Notes: a model not told the origin generated them from the sequence alone. Counted from the first letter of the stretch, positions 8,545 to 17,760 are shown. The stretch: 64,000 bases of DNA from Flavobacteriales bacterium (GCA_015665275.1 JADFAL010000030.1:19501-83500), one strand, 5' to 3'. Made by a program: numbers and translations.

Positions 8545-9764
8545 TCTTCCATAATACCTGCACGATCAAATTGGAAGTTGAAATGGGTTCCATTTTTCTT
8601 CTCGATTTCGAAGGTTCCGTTTAGTTGCTCTGTCAATGATTCAATCAGTTCCATCCCGAAGGATTTTTTGCTTCGTTTTTTCCACATACCATTATCGCGA
8701 TAGTTGATACTAACCGTTTCGTCTCCTTGAAATTTAATTTGAATGTTGATGGCAGGAACGTCGATTTGAGGAAATGCGTGTTTCAGTGAGTTCGATATAA
8801 GCTCGTTGAAAATTAAAGCGATGGAAACCAATGATTTTGGATGCACATGATTTAACTCGCAATCTACTTCTAGGGTAATTGATTTCTTCACTTGATACGA
8901 GTGAATCAAGTCCTCGGCCAATGAATCAATATATCCTTCGAGGTCAATTTTAGAGAGGTTTTCCGAGAGATACATGCGCTCGTGGATATGGGCAATGGAT
9001 CGAACCCGATCAATGGTTTCGTTGAACTTAGTTTTAGATTCGTCGTCTTCTATTTCGTCAGATTGCAATCGAAGTAAACTTGTAATTACTTGAAGGTTAT
9101 TCTTAACGCGATGATGAATTTCACGAAGCATTACTGTTTTCTCCTGATTCTGGACTGCAACCATGGCATTTTGACTTTTTAACTCATCGTTTAGTGTTCT
9201 TAGATCATTTTCTGCCTTTCGGATCACTTTCAAAAACTGAAGAATCAAAAATCCTATCAGGGTAGAGCAAACTAGAAAATTGATCGCTAAACCAACGATA
9301 TGTCCGAATTCCAGTGTTCCAATCGATGAAAGATTGAGATTAAGACAAGCGAAAACATAATAGAATATCCCTAATGTATTAAGAGTTAATACCAAAACGC
9401 CCCAGCTTCTACCCAACATAAAAAATGTGTAGAGCGTAATGATTAAAATCCACATAACATCCACCATGTGAAATTCTTCAGTAAAGTAAATGAGGGTGAA
9501 TTGACAGAGCACTGTGCCTAACAGACAAAAAATAATTGCTACAAATCCATACTTTCTTGTTCGATAAAGAACGAGAAGAAATCCAATGACCGCGGCAACT
9601 CCAACTAGGGTCGGGTAGAACACATCCTGATTCAGTGACATGAGCATTACTGCGAGAATGGACAAAACAATGGACATGAACATGCTTACGCGCCAAGCAA
9701 GACTATAGCGTGCAAGATCATAGTGATCCGTATATTCGGTTACCGGTACTTTAAAAGGGTTCAT
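8538..9764 (-). CDS. Membrane sensor histidine kinase, HisKA_2 family
   Basis: 408 residues. About six transmembrane helices fill residues 25-180, followed by a short coiled linker and the HisKA_2 phosphoacceptor motif LREIHHRVKNNLQ (His 217/218). A HATPase_c domain follows with an N-box (ALIFNELISNSLKHAF) and a degraded G-box (YRDNGMWKKRSKKSFGMELI). There is no receiver domain and no adjacent response regulator, so it is an orphan kinase. Its 3' end overlaps the convergent kelch gene by 7 bases. The signal sensed is unknown. Confidence 0.85.
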   Translation of the reverse strand: MNPFKVPVTEYTDHYDLARYSLAWRVSMFMSIVLSILAVMLMSLNQDVFYPTLVGVAAVIGFLLVLYRTRKYGFVAIIFCLLGTVLCQFTLIYFTEEFHMVDVMWILIITLYTFFMLGRSWGVLVLTLNTLGIFYYVFACLNLNLSSIGTLEFGHIVGLAINFLVCSTLIGFLILQFLKVIRKAENDLRTLNDELKSQNAMVAVQNQEKTVMLREIHHRVKNNLQVITSLLRLQSDEIEDDESKTKFNETIDRVRSIAHIHERMYLSENLSKIDLEGYIDSLAEDLIHSYQVKKSITLEVDCELNHVHPKSLVSIALIFNELISNSLKHAFPQIDVPAINIQIKFQGDETVSINYRDNGMWKKRSKKSFGMELIESLTEQLNGTFEIEKKNGTHFNFQFDRAGIMEDQ

Positions 9765-9833
9765 ATAATTAATAGCGCGTAGTCACGAATCTAGCAATTT
9801 AATCTACAAGTCCTATACTTTTAAAACACCTGT

Positions 9834-9841
9834 TATCTTTG
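9834..9841 (+). promoter_or_regulatory. -7 promoter box directly before trmB
   Basis: TATCTTTG is an exact TAnnTTTG match ending four bases before the trmB ATG. Transcription would start about at the initiation codon, suggesting a leaderless or near-leaderless mRNA. Confidence 0.55.
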
Positions 9842-9845
9842 CACT

Positions 9846-10514
9846 ATGGGAAAGGACAAACTGCGTCGATTTGCGGCTGTAAAGTCGTTTGATAATTTTT
9901 TTGAACCCGTGATTAAGGAGCCGTTTCCAATGAAGGGGAAATGGCGATCTACCTATTTCAAGAACAATAACCCGATTGTTTTGGAACTAGGCTGCGGAAA
10001 AGGGGAGTACAGTGTAGGCTTGGCAAAACACTACTCCGACCGGAATTTTATCGGTGTCGATATCAAAGGAGCCCGAATGTTCATTGGAGCAGAGGAAGCG
10101 CTGAATAATAACATGCAGAACGTTGCTTTTCTCCGTACACGAATTGATTTCATTACAGACTATTTTGAGGAAGGAGAAATTGATGAAATCTGGTTGACTT
10201 TTTCAGACCCACAACCCAAAAAGCCGCGCAAGCGTTTAAGTTCTCCATTATTTATCGATCGGTATCGTAAAATTCTAAAATCAGGAGGCATCGTTCACAT
10301 GAAAACGGATAGCGACCTGCTTTTCGAGTATACGGAAGAGCAAATCCAATCGGAGAAGTATGAGTGTTTGGAGTTAACTTGGGATTTGTACGGCGAACTC
10401 CCTGAGAATATTGATCCTACAACTCGGGAGATTTTTCACATCAAAACACACTACGAGAAGTTGTTCACTGCAAAAGGTGCAACGATAAAGTACTGTAAGT
10501 TTAAGATTCATTAA
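9846..10514 (+). CDS. trmB: tRNA (guanine-N7-)-methyltransferase
   Basis: 222 residues. Methylates G46 of tRNAs to m7G with SAM. The SAM-binding motif VLELGCGKGEYSVGLAK, the IGVDIKGARM motif II and the FSDPQPKKPRKRLSSP motif (TrmB catalytic/substrate region) are all visible. Length matches the short bacterial form. It stands alone, with a promoter box immediately upstream and a convergent lipoprotein gene 42 bases downstream. Confidence 0.95.
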   Translation: MGKDKLRRFAAVKSFDNFFEPVIKEPFPMKGKWRSTYFKNNNPIVLELGCGKGEYSVGLAKHYSDRNFIGVDIKGARMFIGAEEALNNNMQNVAFLRTRIDFITDYFEEGEIDEIWLTFSDPQPKKPRKRLSSPLFIDRYRKILKSGGIVHMKTDSDLLFEYTEEQIQSEKYECLELTWDLYGELPENIDPTTREIFHIKTHYEKLFTAKGATIKYCKFKIH

Positions 10515-10556
10515 CCCTCCTGATAGGCAGGGAAGAATCGATTTGAAACAAAACTT

Positions 10557-11066
10557 CTAAAACAACCAGATCCAGAGAAAGGCCAATCCAACAACCCCAG
10601 CGACGGAACCTCCTGTGATGGCTGCAATTTTACCTCCGTTTCTACCATTGCGACGTGTCGTTCTTTTGTTCGGTTTGATGCTGCTTAGAACTTCACCATT
10701 TACGAAGGTCGTATCACTCGGTTCCATAGGTCTGAAATTATTGTAAGTCCCTGGGTAACCAGTAACGGTAACAGTTACGCTGTTAAATGACTCTTCGATA
10801 CTAAATCTAGGTTCTACCAAAACATCCGCCTTAGCCTTTGTAACTGCATCGAGAATGGCCAAATCTTTAATTTCAGTAACGGTACCTTTTCCAGATGCAG
10901 TTCCCGTTACACGCTTTTCACCCACATCTAAATCGGCAATTACTGGTTTTTGAATAACAGTAGGACCTTCAATATCTGTAGCTACTGCGGTGTTCGAGGT
11001 TGTTTTACAGGCTACCAACAAAAGTGCCGTGCATAAGCCTCCAATCAAAAGCTTGGTAATTTTCAT
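10557..11066 (-). CDS. Lipoprotein of unknown function with C-terminal hydrophobic anchor
   Basis: 169 residues. Lipoprotein signal peptide with lipobox LLVAC (Cys 20), a middle region rich in Thr/Val beta-strands (SVTVTVTGYPGTYNNFRP), then a basic stretch (KPNKRTTRRNGRNGG) followed by a 20-residue hydrophobic segment ending WIWLF. Having both a lipid anchor and a C-terminal membrane helix is unusual. No known domain recognised. Transcribed toward trmB; clpX lies upstream on the same strand with a 46-base gap. Confidence 0.65.
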   Translation of the reverse strand: MKITKLLIGGLCTALLLVACKTTSNTAVATDIEGPTVIQKPVIADLDVGEKRVTGTASGKGTVTEIKDLAILDAVTKAKADVLVEPRFSIEESFNSVTVTVTGYPGTYNNFRPMEPSDTTFVNGEVLSSIKPNKRTTRRNGRNGGKIAAITGGSVAGVVGLAFLWIWLF

Positions 11067-11112
11067 AGTGTAGGTTGTTTGGTTTCAGGTGTTTGATTTC
11101 CTGATTACAGAT

Positions 11113-12339
11113 TTATGCAACGCGTAACTTCGCTAATTTTGATTTTGAAAACTGCGCTTTCGCGTATTCGTATGTAACTCGGAATTCCGACTCATCTTTA
11201 GAAGGTAGAACGTACATTGCTTCGTTCAGAATTGCTTCACAGATAGAACGCAAGCCACGTGCTCCTAATTCAAATTCAATGGCTTTCTCCACGATGAAAT
11301 CAAAGACTTCTTTATCAAATTTCAATTCGATGCCGTCTAATTCGAACAAGCGCACGTACTGCTTAATCAAAGCGTTTTTCGGCTCTGTTAAGATGCGCTT
11401 CAAGCTTTCGGTACTCAACGGTTCCAAATAAGTAAGAACTGGGAATCGGCCGATCAATTCAGGGATCAAACCAAAAGTTTTGATGTCTGTTGGGTTCACG
11501 TATTTCAATAACGCCTCCTTCTCAACTTGCTCTTCGTCTGATGAAGAGAATCCGATTGTTTGACGGTTGACGCGATTTGCGATAATATTTTCAATTCCAT
11601 CGAATGCTCCACCACAAACAAATAGGATGTTGCGCGTTTCGATTTGAATCATTTTTTGTTCTGGGTGCTTTCGTCCTCCTTGAGGTGGAACGTTCACAAC
11701 TGCCCCTTCCAATAATTTTAAGAGTGCTTGTTGAACTCCTTCTCCTGATACATCTCTGGTAATAGAAGGGTTGTCACTTTTGCGCGCAATCTTGTCTATT
11801 TCATCAACAAAAACGATTCCTTGCTGAGCCGCTTCTACATTGTAGTCAGCCGATTGCAACAATCGAGAAAGAATGCTTTCAACGTCTTCTCCTACGTATC
11901 CAGCCTCTGTAAGTACAGTTGCATCCGCAATACAGAAAGGAACGTTCAACATTTTGGCAATCGTTTTAGCCAAAAGTGTCTTTCCAGTTCCTGTACGTCC
12001 AACCAAGACTACGTTTGATTTCTCAATCTCCACTTCATCACCTAAATCAACTTGATTCAAGCGCTTGTAGTGATTGTAAACTGCCACGGACAATACTTTC
12101 TTTGCATCGTCTTGACCAATCACATAATCGTCCAACTTGGTTTTGATTTCCGCCGGCTTCATCACGTTTGCCACGTGATCGCTTTTGGTGTGTGATTGTG
12201 AAACCTCTTCTTCTTTAATAATGGTATGCGCCTGCGTAACACAACTTTCACAAATGTGTCCAGTAACACCGGCAATCAGCATTCCAACTTCAGAACGCGA
12301 TCGTCCGCAAAATGAGCAACCAGCTTCTTTCTTCGACAT
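11113..12339 (-). CDS. clpX: ATP-dependent Clp protease ATP-binding subunit ClpX
   Basis: 408 residues. AAA+ unfoldase that feeds substrates to ClpP. Visible: N-terminal zinc finger (CSFCGRS...CESC), Walker A GRTGTGKT, Walker B VFVDEID, sensor and pore-loop regions ([10 protein letters not shown]). I chose the ATG at 12339 ([12 protein letters not shown]), the family's normal N-terminus; the track's TTG at 12354 lies inside a hairpin arm. A hairpin separates it from clpP upstream, and a TAnnTTTG box ahead of the hairpin suggests clpX can be transcribed on its own. Confidence 0.95.
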   Translation of the reverse strand: MSKKEAGCSFCGRSRSEVGMLIAGVTGHICESCVTQAHTIIKEEEVSQSHTKSDHVANVMKPAEIKTKLDDYVIGQDDAKKVLSVAVYNHYKRLNQVDLGDEVEIEKSNVVLVGRTGTGKTLLAKTIAKMLNVPFCIADATVLTEAGYVGEDVESILSRLLQSADYNVEAAQQGIVFVDEIDKIARKSDNPSITRDVSGEGVQQALLKLLEGAVVNVPPQGGRKHPEQKMIQIETRNILFVCGGAFDGIENIIANRVNRQTIGFSSSDEEQVEKEALLKYVNPTDIKTFGLIPELIGRFPVLTYLEPLSTESLKRILTEPKNALIKQYVRLFELDGIELKFDKEVFDFIVEKAIEFELGARGLRSICEAILNEAMYVLPSKDESEFRVTYEYAKAQFSKSKLAKLRVA

Positions 12340-12353
12340 AATCTTTTTCGTCA

Positions 12354-12395
12354 AAAAGCCCTGACTTCCGTTCTATACGGACAGTCAAGGCTTTT
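12354..12395 (-). terminator. Hairpin between clpP and clpX, inside the predicted clpX leader
   Basis: Arms AAAAGCCCTGACT and AGTCAAGGCTTTT pair with one mismatch, with an inner TCCGT/ACGGA stem. Read on the minus strand the stem runs into a T-run just before clpX. It looks like the clpP terminator, yet it lies downstream of a candidate clpX promoter box, so it may act as an attenuator. Confidence 0.6.
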
Positions 12396-12404
12396 AATAT
12401 TCTA

Positions 12405-12412
12405 CAAAGGTA
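12405..12412 (-). promoter_or_regulatory. Candidate -7 box for clpX
   Basis: On the minus strand TACCTTTG matches TAnnTTTG exactly, three bases downstream of the clpP stop codon. Predicted transcription would start near 12400 and pass through the whole hairpin before the clpX ATG. Confidence 0.45.
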
Positions 12413-12414
12413 GT

Positions 12415-13083
12415 TTATTTGGCGTTGCGAAGCAATACCTCATCTACCATACCGTAATCCTTCGCTTCTTGCGATGTCATCCAGTAATCACGATCGGAAT
12501 CCTCCCAAACTTTATCATAGTCTTGTTTGGAGTGCGTAGCGATGATATCGTACAACTCTTTCTTGAGTTTCTGAATCTCACGCGCTGTGATTTCGATATC
12601 GGATGCCTGACCTTGTGCACCTCCTAACGGTTGGTGAATCATCACACGAGAGTGTTTCAACGCAGAACGCTTTCCGTCTGCACCAGCACACAATAGCACT
12701 GCTCCCATAGAAGCGGCCATTCCTGTACAAATTGTGGCAACATCAGGATTGATGTACTGCATGGTATCGTAAATTCCCAATCCAGCATACACCGAACCAC
12801 CTGGTGAGTTCATGTAAATCTGAATGTCTTTTTTAGGGTCAACAGACTCAAGGAACAACAACTGCGCGTTGATAATATTTGCTACCTGATCGTTGATTCC
12901 CGTTCCCAGAAAGATGATGCGATCCATCATCAAACGTGAGAATACGTCCATTTGAGTCATATTCATTTGACGCTCCTCTATGATGTAAGGAGTCAATGAA
13001 GACTCTATGTAATGCTCCATATGCATGCTGCTGATGCCTTGGTGCTTTGTTGCGTATTTTTTAAATTCGTTTGAATCGAACAT
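12415..13083 (-). CDS. clpP: ATP-dependent Clp protease proteolytic subunit ClpP
   Basis: 222 residues from the ATG at 13083 (MFDSNEFKKYATK). Serine protease forming the tetradecameric ClpP barrel. The catalytic Ser lies in TGMAASMGAVLL, the His in SRVMIHQPLGGAQGQ, and the Asp in the C-terminal third. The track ORF starts 57 bases further upstream at a non-canonical codon with a hydrophobic stretch that ClpP does not have, so I rejected that start. clpX follows after a hairpin. Trigger factor (tig), often next to clpP elsewhere, is about 41 kb away here. Confidence 0.94.
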   Translation of the reverse strand: MFDSNEFKKYATKHQGISSMHMEHYIESSLTPYIIEERQMNMTQMDVFSRLMMDRIIFLGTGINDQVANIINAQLLFLESVDPKKDIQIYMNSPGGSVYAGLGIYDTMQYINPDVATICTGMAASMGAVLLCAGADGKRSALKHSRVMIHQPLGGAQGQASDIEITAREIQKLKKELYDIIATHSKQDYDKVWEDSDRDYWMTSQEAKDYGMVDEVLLRNAK

Positions 13084-13190
13084 AGTCTCTATTTGTATTG
13101 TTAAGAACGTTAAAGCTAAAAACAAAGTTGGGATTGACAATAGATTTAAATTCCGAAAAAACGTTAATTGGGAGGTGTACTCAATCCTCG

Positions 13191-13198
13191 TATATTTG
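13191..13198 (+). promoter_or_regulatory. -7 promoter box before the glycosyltransferase
   Basis: TATATTTG matches TAnnTTTG exactly and ends five bases before the GTG at 13204. It decides the start: the track's TTG at 13168 would lie upstream of the transcript. Confidence 0.5.
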
Positions 13199-13203
13199 GT
13201 GTT

Positions 13204-14127
13204 GTGCGACCGGAAGATATTCGTGATAAAAGAGTTTTACTCTCTCCATTAAACTGGGGGATGGGGCATGTTTCGCGAAGCATTGGAATGATTCATCGCT
13301 TACTGAAACAGAACAACACGATTGTTGTTGCATGTGATGAAGATCAGGAGTCCGTTTATCGCATGTATTTTCCAGAGTTGACTTATGCTTCTCATCAGGG
13401 GTATCCATTTAAGTTTTCTGGGCAGGGAAATTTTGGATGGGACCTTGCAAGAAGTCTGCGGACCCTGAAATCTCGATTGAAGAAAGAAATCGAAGAAACG
13501 GAACACCTGGTTGAAACGCATCAAATAGATGTTGTTTTGAGTGATCATCGCTATGGTTTTTACTCCGAGCGCGTGCCTTCAGTATTCATTACGCACCAAT
13601 ATCATTTACCTGTTCGCGGGCTGCAATCTACAGCTAATGTCTGGCATAAAAAGCGCATGCGTCCGTTTCAGCACGTGTGGATTTTGGATTATTCGGACAG
13701 TAAATTATCCGGAAGAATGACCGTTAATAGTAACGATAAGCGTGTTAAGTTTGTTGGTCCTTATTCTCGTTTTTCGGTATACGCGAAGGGTCATGAAAAA
13801 ACAGAAGCGAACGTTGTCGTTATAAGCGGACCTGAAGTTTATGCTCAGAAATTTGCTGATGATATGGAAAAACGGTTTCCACAGGCTCTTTTTGTTTGCT
13901 CAGCGAAGATTCAACTTTCTCCTAATGTCAGAAGAGTATCGAGTAATTGGACAGAGCAAGATACAGTCATTCTTAATGCACAACGACTTACATCCCGCTC
14001 TGGCTATTCCACTATTTTGGATCTTGAAGTTCTAAAGATTCCGGCATTGCTGTACCCAACACCAGGTCAGGCAGAGCAAATCTATTTACACGATCGACTT
14101 ACGGATTGTTCTGAATATACTCCATGA
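13204..14127 (+). CDS. MurG-like (GT28-type) glycosyltransferase, C-terminus possibly shortened
   Basis: 307 residues from GTG 13204 (VRPEDIRDKRVLLSPLNWGMGH). The N-terminal PLNWGMGHVSRS loop is the acceptor-side glycine motif of GT28/MurG-like enzymes, and the C-terminal RSGYSTILDLEVLKIPALLYPTPGQAEQ is the nucleotide-sugar-binding motif. Flavobacterial homologues usually continue some 20-40 residues after PTPGQxEQ; this one stops soon after and its last 29 bases overlap the convergent DUF4476 gene, so mild truncation is possible. Donor and acceptor are unknown; not MurG itself. Confidence 0.78.
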   Translation: MRPEDIRDKRVLLSPLNWGMGHVSRSIGMIHRLLKQNNTIVVACDEDQESVYRMYFPELTYASHQGYPFKFSGQGNFGWDLARSLRTLKSRLKKEIEETEHLVETHQIDVVLSDHRYGFYSERVPSVFITHQYHLPVRGLQSTANVWHKKRMRPFQHVWILDYSDSKLSGRMTVNSNDKRVKFVGPYSRFSVYAKGHEKTEANVVVISGPEVYAQKFADDMEKRFPQALFVCSAKIQLSPNVRRVSSNWTEQDTVILNAQRLTSRSGYSTILDLEVLKIPALLYPTPGQAEQIYLHDRLTDCSEYTP

Positions 14128-14503
14128 GTTCATCCCGGTCGCTCTTGTGCGTAAAGGAATCCACAACAATTATGTAATTCGTTTTTCTATCTGTAGTCTT
14201 TTCGTAAAGCTCTTTGGCCAAAGTGAGTTTGTTATCGTCAAATGTAAAGCCATCAATAACAGTTACAACTTGCGTTGATACAAAGCAAAAGCCATTGGTC
14301 ACCAAACGAGCGCGCTGAAGTTTTTCGTCCTTAAACGTCTGATCTTTGATTTGGTCCTTCATGTTTTCAGCTTGAGCATCCGTTGCTACATTCTGACAAA
14401 GGTTAACACTTGGTACTGTCGGAGTATTAATAACGATACCATCTTCCGTAACTGAACATGCAGTTAAGCACACTAAAAATAAAGCGGAGTAAAGAATTTT
14501 CAT
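14099..14503 (-). CDS. DUF4476-like lipoprotein
   Basis: 134 residues from the ATG at 14503 (MKILYSALFLVCLTACS), giving a proper lipoprotein signal peptide with lipobox LTAC. The C-terminal half (DDNKLTLAKELYEKT...VDSFTHKSDRDELMEYI) matches the DUF4476 helical pattern. The longer track ORF starts inside a TAnnTTTG box and is rejected. Function unknown. The 3' end overlaps the convergent glycosyltransferase by 29 bases. Confidence 0.72.
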   Translation of the reverse strand: MKILYSALFLVCLTACSVTEDGIVINTPTVPSVNLCQNVATDAQAENMKDQIKDQTFKDEKLQRARLVTNGFCFVSTQVVTVIDGFTFDDNKLTLAKELYEKTTDRKTNYIIVVDSFTHKSDRDELMEYIQNNP

Positions 14504-14521
14504 GGCAATCAGTTTTAAGTT

Positions 14522-14529
14522 CAAATATA
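14522..14529 (-). promoter_or_regulatory. -7 promoter box for the DUF4476 lipoprotein
   Basis: TATATTTG on the minus strand, an exact TAnnTTTG match 18 bases before the ATG at 14503. Confidence 0.5.
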
Positions 14530-14706
14530 CAATTTCAAGAACCTTGCCAAAGAAGAATTAAGATAATAGCCTGAAAGTTCCAAGACGCACAATACAAGGA
14601 AGTACGTTGAGACTCTTGCGGTGCACTTCTTTCTCAACTACTGCTATGGAGGCAGGTATTCGCTTACTAGACGAGGCTATTTTTCAAAAGCGCAGCATTC
14701 TAGATG

Positions 14707-16845
14707 CTACTTATAAACCCTTTGCGTAGTTCCGTCGCTGTACAATCGAATCTGAACTCCTTTGAAGTCAGCATCTACTTCTTGTCCAAGAAGGTTGTAG
14801 ATTCCCATTAATTCAACGTCTCCAATGTCCCGGTTGTCAATAGATACCACTCGTGTGTGTTTCGTCTCTGTTCCATCATCGTCGAATTGAATCAATCGGT
14901 AGTAATTCATTTCGCTTTCGAAGGCAACATCGATTAACTGGTATTCGTTTACTTCGGTAGAATTTCCAACGGCATTTACAGTTCCAACTTCGGTCCACTT
15001 TTTACCATCTGTGCTTCGTTCAATTAAGAAATAATCTGCGTCTCTTTCGCTAAGTGTGTACCAATATAATAGGTTTCCTTCGGGAGCCTTAACTCCTTTG
15101 AAGTTGCCAATTTCAACCGGTAGCACGGTAATAGGACAGTTTGTTGTTGTTGAATCCCGCATTAGGAGGAGCCAAGCTTCATTCGTCGCATTATTTGCTA
15201 ATCCTGGGGTTTGATTCCCTGCAACCGTCCCTGAACTCCAGTTTGCAACATCGAAAGGGTCTCCATCATTAAACCATCCTGCGTCACCCGATCCAGACCC
15301 CGTGAACAATTTTAGATTATCCGGACCTCCTGATATTTCGCTTCCTCCGTAGGAGACACCATGGTAATAATCACCATTAGGTAGCCGCACTTGAATAGCA
15401 TCTCCGCTGTTACGTAAGCTAAGAGGATTCCATCCTGTTAGCGGAGCTGTGGCATATGTACACGGTGTATAAACCGAATCAGGAGAACTAGAAACGGGCA
15501 TCGTTGTACAGCGTTCGAACAAGGTACTTGTGTGAGGAACAACGTATAGCGAATCATTGTCGGCATCGGTTGGGTCATCAGCAGGCAAGTCTCCATTTGG
15601 ATCATCGGCATTGTAAACTACGATAACGGAACCCACCGGGATCGTAGCCCATTGAGCATCGTTGGTGAATCGGAAGTGACCTGGAGCAATGCCGGAAGCC
15701 GTACCGTCGTAATCGGCCGGTGTAGTGAACGTTGCATTGTTATCGTCAAGGATGTATTCTCGGATATCCACTGTTTCACCGCATTCTCCTGCAACAACGA
15801 ATTCGTAATATTCCTGATTTCCAGAAGGGCCATTCGACCATTCGTTGATGATTAATCCTGTTGCTGGCAATGACGGAGCACATGCATCGTTTTGATTGAT
15901 TGTGAAAACGGCACTATTGGTTCCTGTCGTTACTGGGCTATCTGAGATCACACGAATTAAATAACCCGTCCCAGTAGGCATGGTAGATGGGATGGCTATA
16001 GAAACTGATCCTGAATTTGCCGTAGAAGTCAACGTTCCGATATCTAAGGGGCTGGCAAAACTACCGCTGGCATCTGAAATTTGCGCCGTGTAAACGTTTC
16101 CACCTGTAAACGTTCCTGTTGAGGTAAATCCGACCGTTCCTGTATCATCCGTTGAAGTGTTGCACTCTACATTGAAAGGAGTTGTACTAACGGCGCCTGT
16201 AGTAATTGTATTTGTAGGGGTTGAACACGCCGGACATGTCGTGGTATGACTTCCTAGATCTGAAAAATCAGAAGTAGATTGTGTAGAAGTCCATTCTGTT
16301 GCTAAGGTTGTGAATGAGGTAGTGCTGCATGCTCCTGTTGGGTCAGAAACTCCAGTACATATGGATGCATTTCGGATATAGCTATTATTTGCTGTTCCGT
16401 TAGTTCCTGCGGCTGTCCATTCCGATCCGGGGTCACAGCCTATATCACCAAAGACATCAAGTACCGCTGATCCATCGAACAAATCATACGCATCGTCACC
16501 ATTATGGCTCAAACTTCCTGTAGTTTGATCTGCAAGGGCAAGTAAAGATGCTTGAGAAGAGCTATTGCAAACTACAAAGGTTCCACATGCAGTAATAGTT
16601 CCGGTTAGTGCAATGGAAGTAGGCGTAGTAGAACCATTCGTATAACGTCTTAATGAATAACCTGTGAGGTTGATATCCGATGCTGTTGTATTGAACAACT
16701 CAATACACTTGTCATTAGATGCTCCTTCGAGATATTCGGAAATAATGATTTGCGAGTTCCCCCAATTTGAGATTGAGATTACAAGGGTTGCAAGAAGCAA
16801 TGCAAAAAAACGAGTAGAACTGGTTGAACGTATCATAGTAATCAT
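14707..16845 (-). CDS. Secreted lamin-tail-domain surface protein
   Basis: 712 residues. A signal sequence (residues ~1-31, ending SNWGNSQ) precedes a lamin tail domain (IIISEYLEGASNDKCIELFN, continuing to about residue 130). A Ser/Thr/Gly-rich beta-sandwich region and a second lamin-tail-like segment (LIINEWSNGPSGNQEYYEFV, ~residue 328) follow. The C-terminus (LYWYTLSERDADYFLIERS...) is the fibronectin-like module common before T9SS sorting tails, and ends NLLGQEVDADFKGVQIRLY, a degenerate sorting-domain match. Predicted to be exported to the cell surface or medium. A second ATG at codon 4 is an alternative start. Confidence 0.75.
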   Translation of the reverse strand: MITMIRSTSSTRFFALLLATLVISISNWGNSQIIISEYLEGASNDKCIELFNTTASDINLTGYSLRRYTNGSTTPTSIALTGTITACGTFVVCNSSSQASLLALADQTTGSLSHNGDDAYDLFDGSAVLDVFGDIGCDPGSEWTAAGTNGTANNSYIRNASICTGVSDPTGACSTTSFTTLATEWTSTQSTSDFSDLGSHTTTCPACSTPTNTITTGAVSTTPFNVECNTSTDDTGTVGFTSTGTFTGGNVYTAQISDASGSFASPLDIGTLTSTANSGSVSIAIPSTMPTGTGYLIRVISDSPVTTGTNSAVFTINQNDACAPSLPATGLIINEWSNGPSGNQEYYEFVVAGECGETVDIREYILDDNNATFTTPADYDGTASGIAPGHFRFTNDAQWATIPVGSVIVVYNADDPNGDLPADDPTDADNDSLYVVPHTSTLFERCTTMPVSSSPDSVYTPCTYATAPLTGWNPLSLRNSGDAIQVRLPNGDYYHGVSYGGSEISGGPDNLKLFTGSGSGDAGWFNDGDPFDVANWSSGTVAGNQTPGLANNATNEAWLLLMRDSTTTNCPITVLPVEIGNFKGVKAPEGNLLYWYTLSERDADYFLIERSTDGKKWTEVGTVNAVGNSTEVNEYQLIDVAFESEMNYYRLIQFDDDGTETKHTRVVSIDNRDIGDVELMGIYNLLGQEVDADFKGVQIRLYSDGTTQRVYK

Positions 16846-16936
16846 TGACTTATAAAAAAGAACCGGATTCTTCTTCTATACCATCGATAGAGACGCGAGT
16901 CCGGATTGCGCCAAAAATTACTTCCTCTCGTAAAGC

Positions 16937-17056
16937 ATGCTCATCGGGATGTTATATCCTATTACTCTGATCATCTTTGTACTAGTAGTATTGGTGATTA
17001 CTCAAAGTTACCGCATTATCAGGGATATTCAAAAAGCAATATTAAGTGAACGTTAA
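16937..17056 (+). CDS. Candidate 39-residue single-pass membrane peptide
   Basis: Not in the ORF track. The frame encodes a hydrophobic helix (YPITLIIFVLVVLVITQSY) followed by a charged tail (RIIRDIQKAILSER), a sensible small membrane protein. It lies alone in the 407-base gap 16846-17252 between two leftward genes, on the opposite strand. I see no exact TAnnTTTG box upstream. It could be a real small protein or chance; the rest of the gap shows nothing I can name. Confidence 0.4.
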   Translation: MLIGMLYPITLIIFVLVVLVITQSYRIIRDIQKAILSER

Positions 17057-17252
17057 GAGGAGCAGGTGCAGTAGGACGTCTTTCTGGATTGCTGAATTAT
17101 TAATGGAATTGTAAAACGGTTTAGTTCGAATTGAAGTTTTCGTTTTGCAAAAAATCGTTGTGCAAAACAGGTGTTTTTTGTGGATAAAAAATAATGAATA
17201 GTTAATAAGGGTTTGACCGAATAGACCTAAAAAAAGGTGATTCCTTATATTT

Positions 17253-17741
17253 CTAGAGGTCGAGTTGCCAAAATCCGACATCGATCCACTCGTTAAACTT
17301 AAAGCCAACCTTTTCAAAATGACCGACTTTTTTGAACCCCAGTTTTTCATGTAATCGAATGCTTGCTGGATTTGGAAGTGAAGCGCCACCAATTAGTCTT
17401 TTCCAACCTCCTTCTTTCGCCAGCCGAATTATCTCTTCGTACAATGAGAATCCCATTCCTTTTCCGAAGTGTTTATGGTGCAGATAGATAGAACTTTCAG
17501 CAGAGAATCGATATGCGTCGCGTGTACGCCACTTTGCTATATAGGCGTAGCCAACAACGGTATAATCTTCCAAGATCACAATAAACGGCATTTGAAACGA
17601 TTCGGTGATCTCTTGGATTCTTCGTTCCATTTCATCTATGGTGATTTCTTCCTCTTCGAATGTAATAATGGATGTTCGAATGTAGTAGTTGTAGATGTCA
17701 GTTATTGCAGGGGCGTCTTGGGGTTGAATCGATCGTATCAA
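17253..17741 (-). CDS. GNAT acetyltransferase, phosphinothricin-acetyltransferase-like
   Basis: 162 residues from TTG 17741 (LIRSIQPQDAPAITDIYN), a typical N-terminus for the Pat/YncA subgroup of GNAT enzymes. The acetyl-CoA signature appears as HHKHFGKGMGFSLYEEI and the C-terminal NPASIRLHEKLGFKKVGHFEKVGFKF is diagnostic of this subgroup, which N-acetylates small amines or amino-acid analogues. The track start at 17795 would read through the terminator hairpin of the upstream OmpA gene, so I moved it. Substrate cannot be deduced. Confidence 0.85.
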   Translation of the reverse strand: MIRSIQPQDAPAITDIYNYYIRTSIITFEEEEITIDEMERRIQEITESFQMPFIVILEDYTVVGYAYIAKWRTRDAYRFSAESSIYLHHKHFGKGMGFSLYEEIIRLAKEGGWKRLIGGASLPNPASIRLHEKLGFKKVGHFEKVGFKFNEWIDVGFWQLDL

Positions 17742-17760
17742 AGCTTGCGTATTGAGAATA

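Noticed and set aside
10515-10556. Small CCCT...AGGG inverted repeat after trmB as terminator
   Set aside because: Stem of four pairs and no T-run; too weak.
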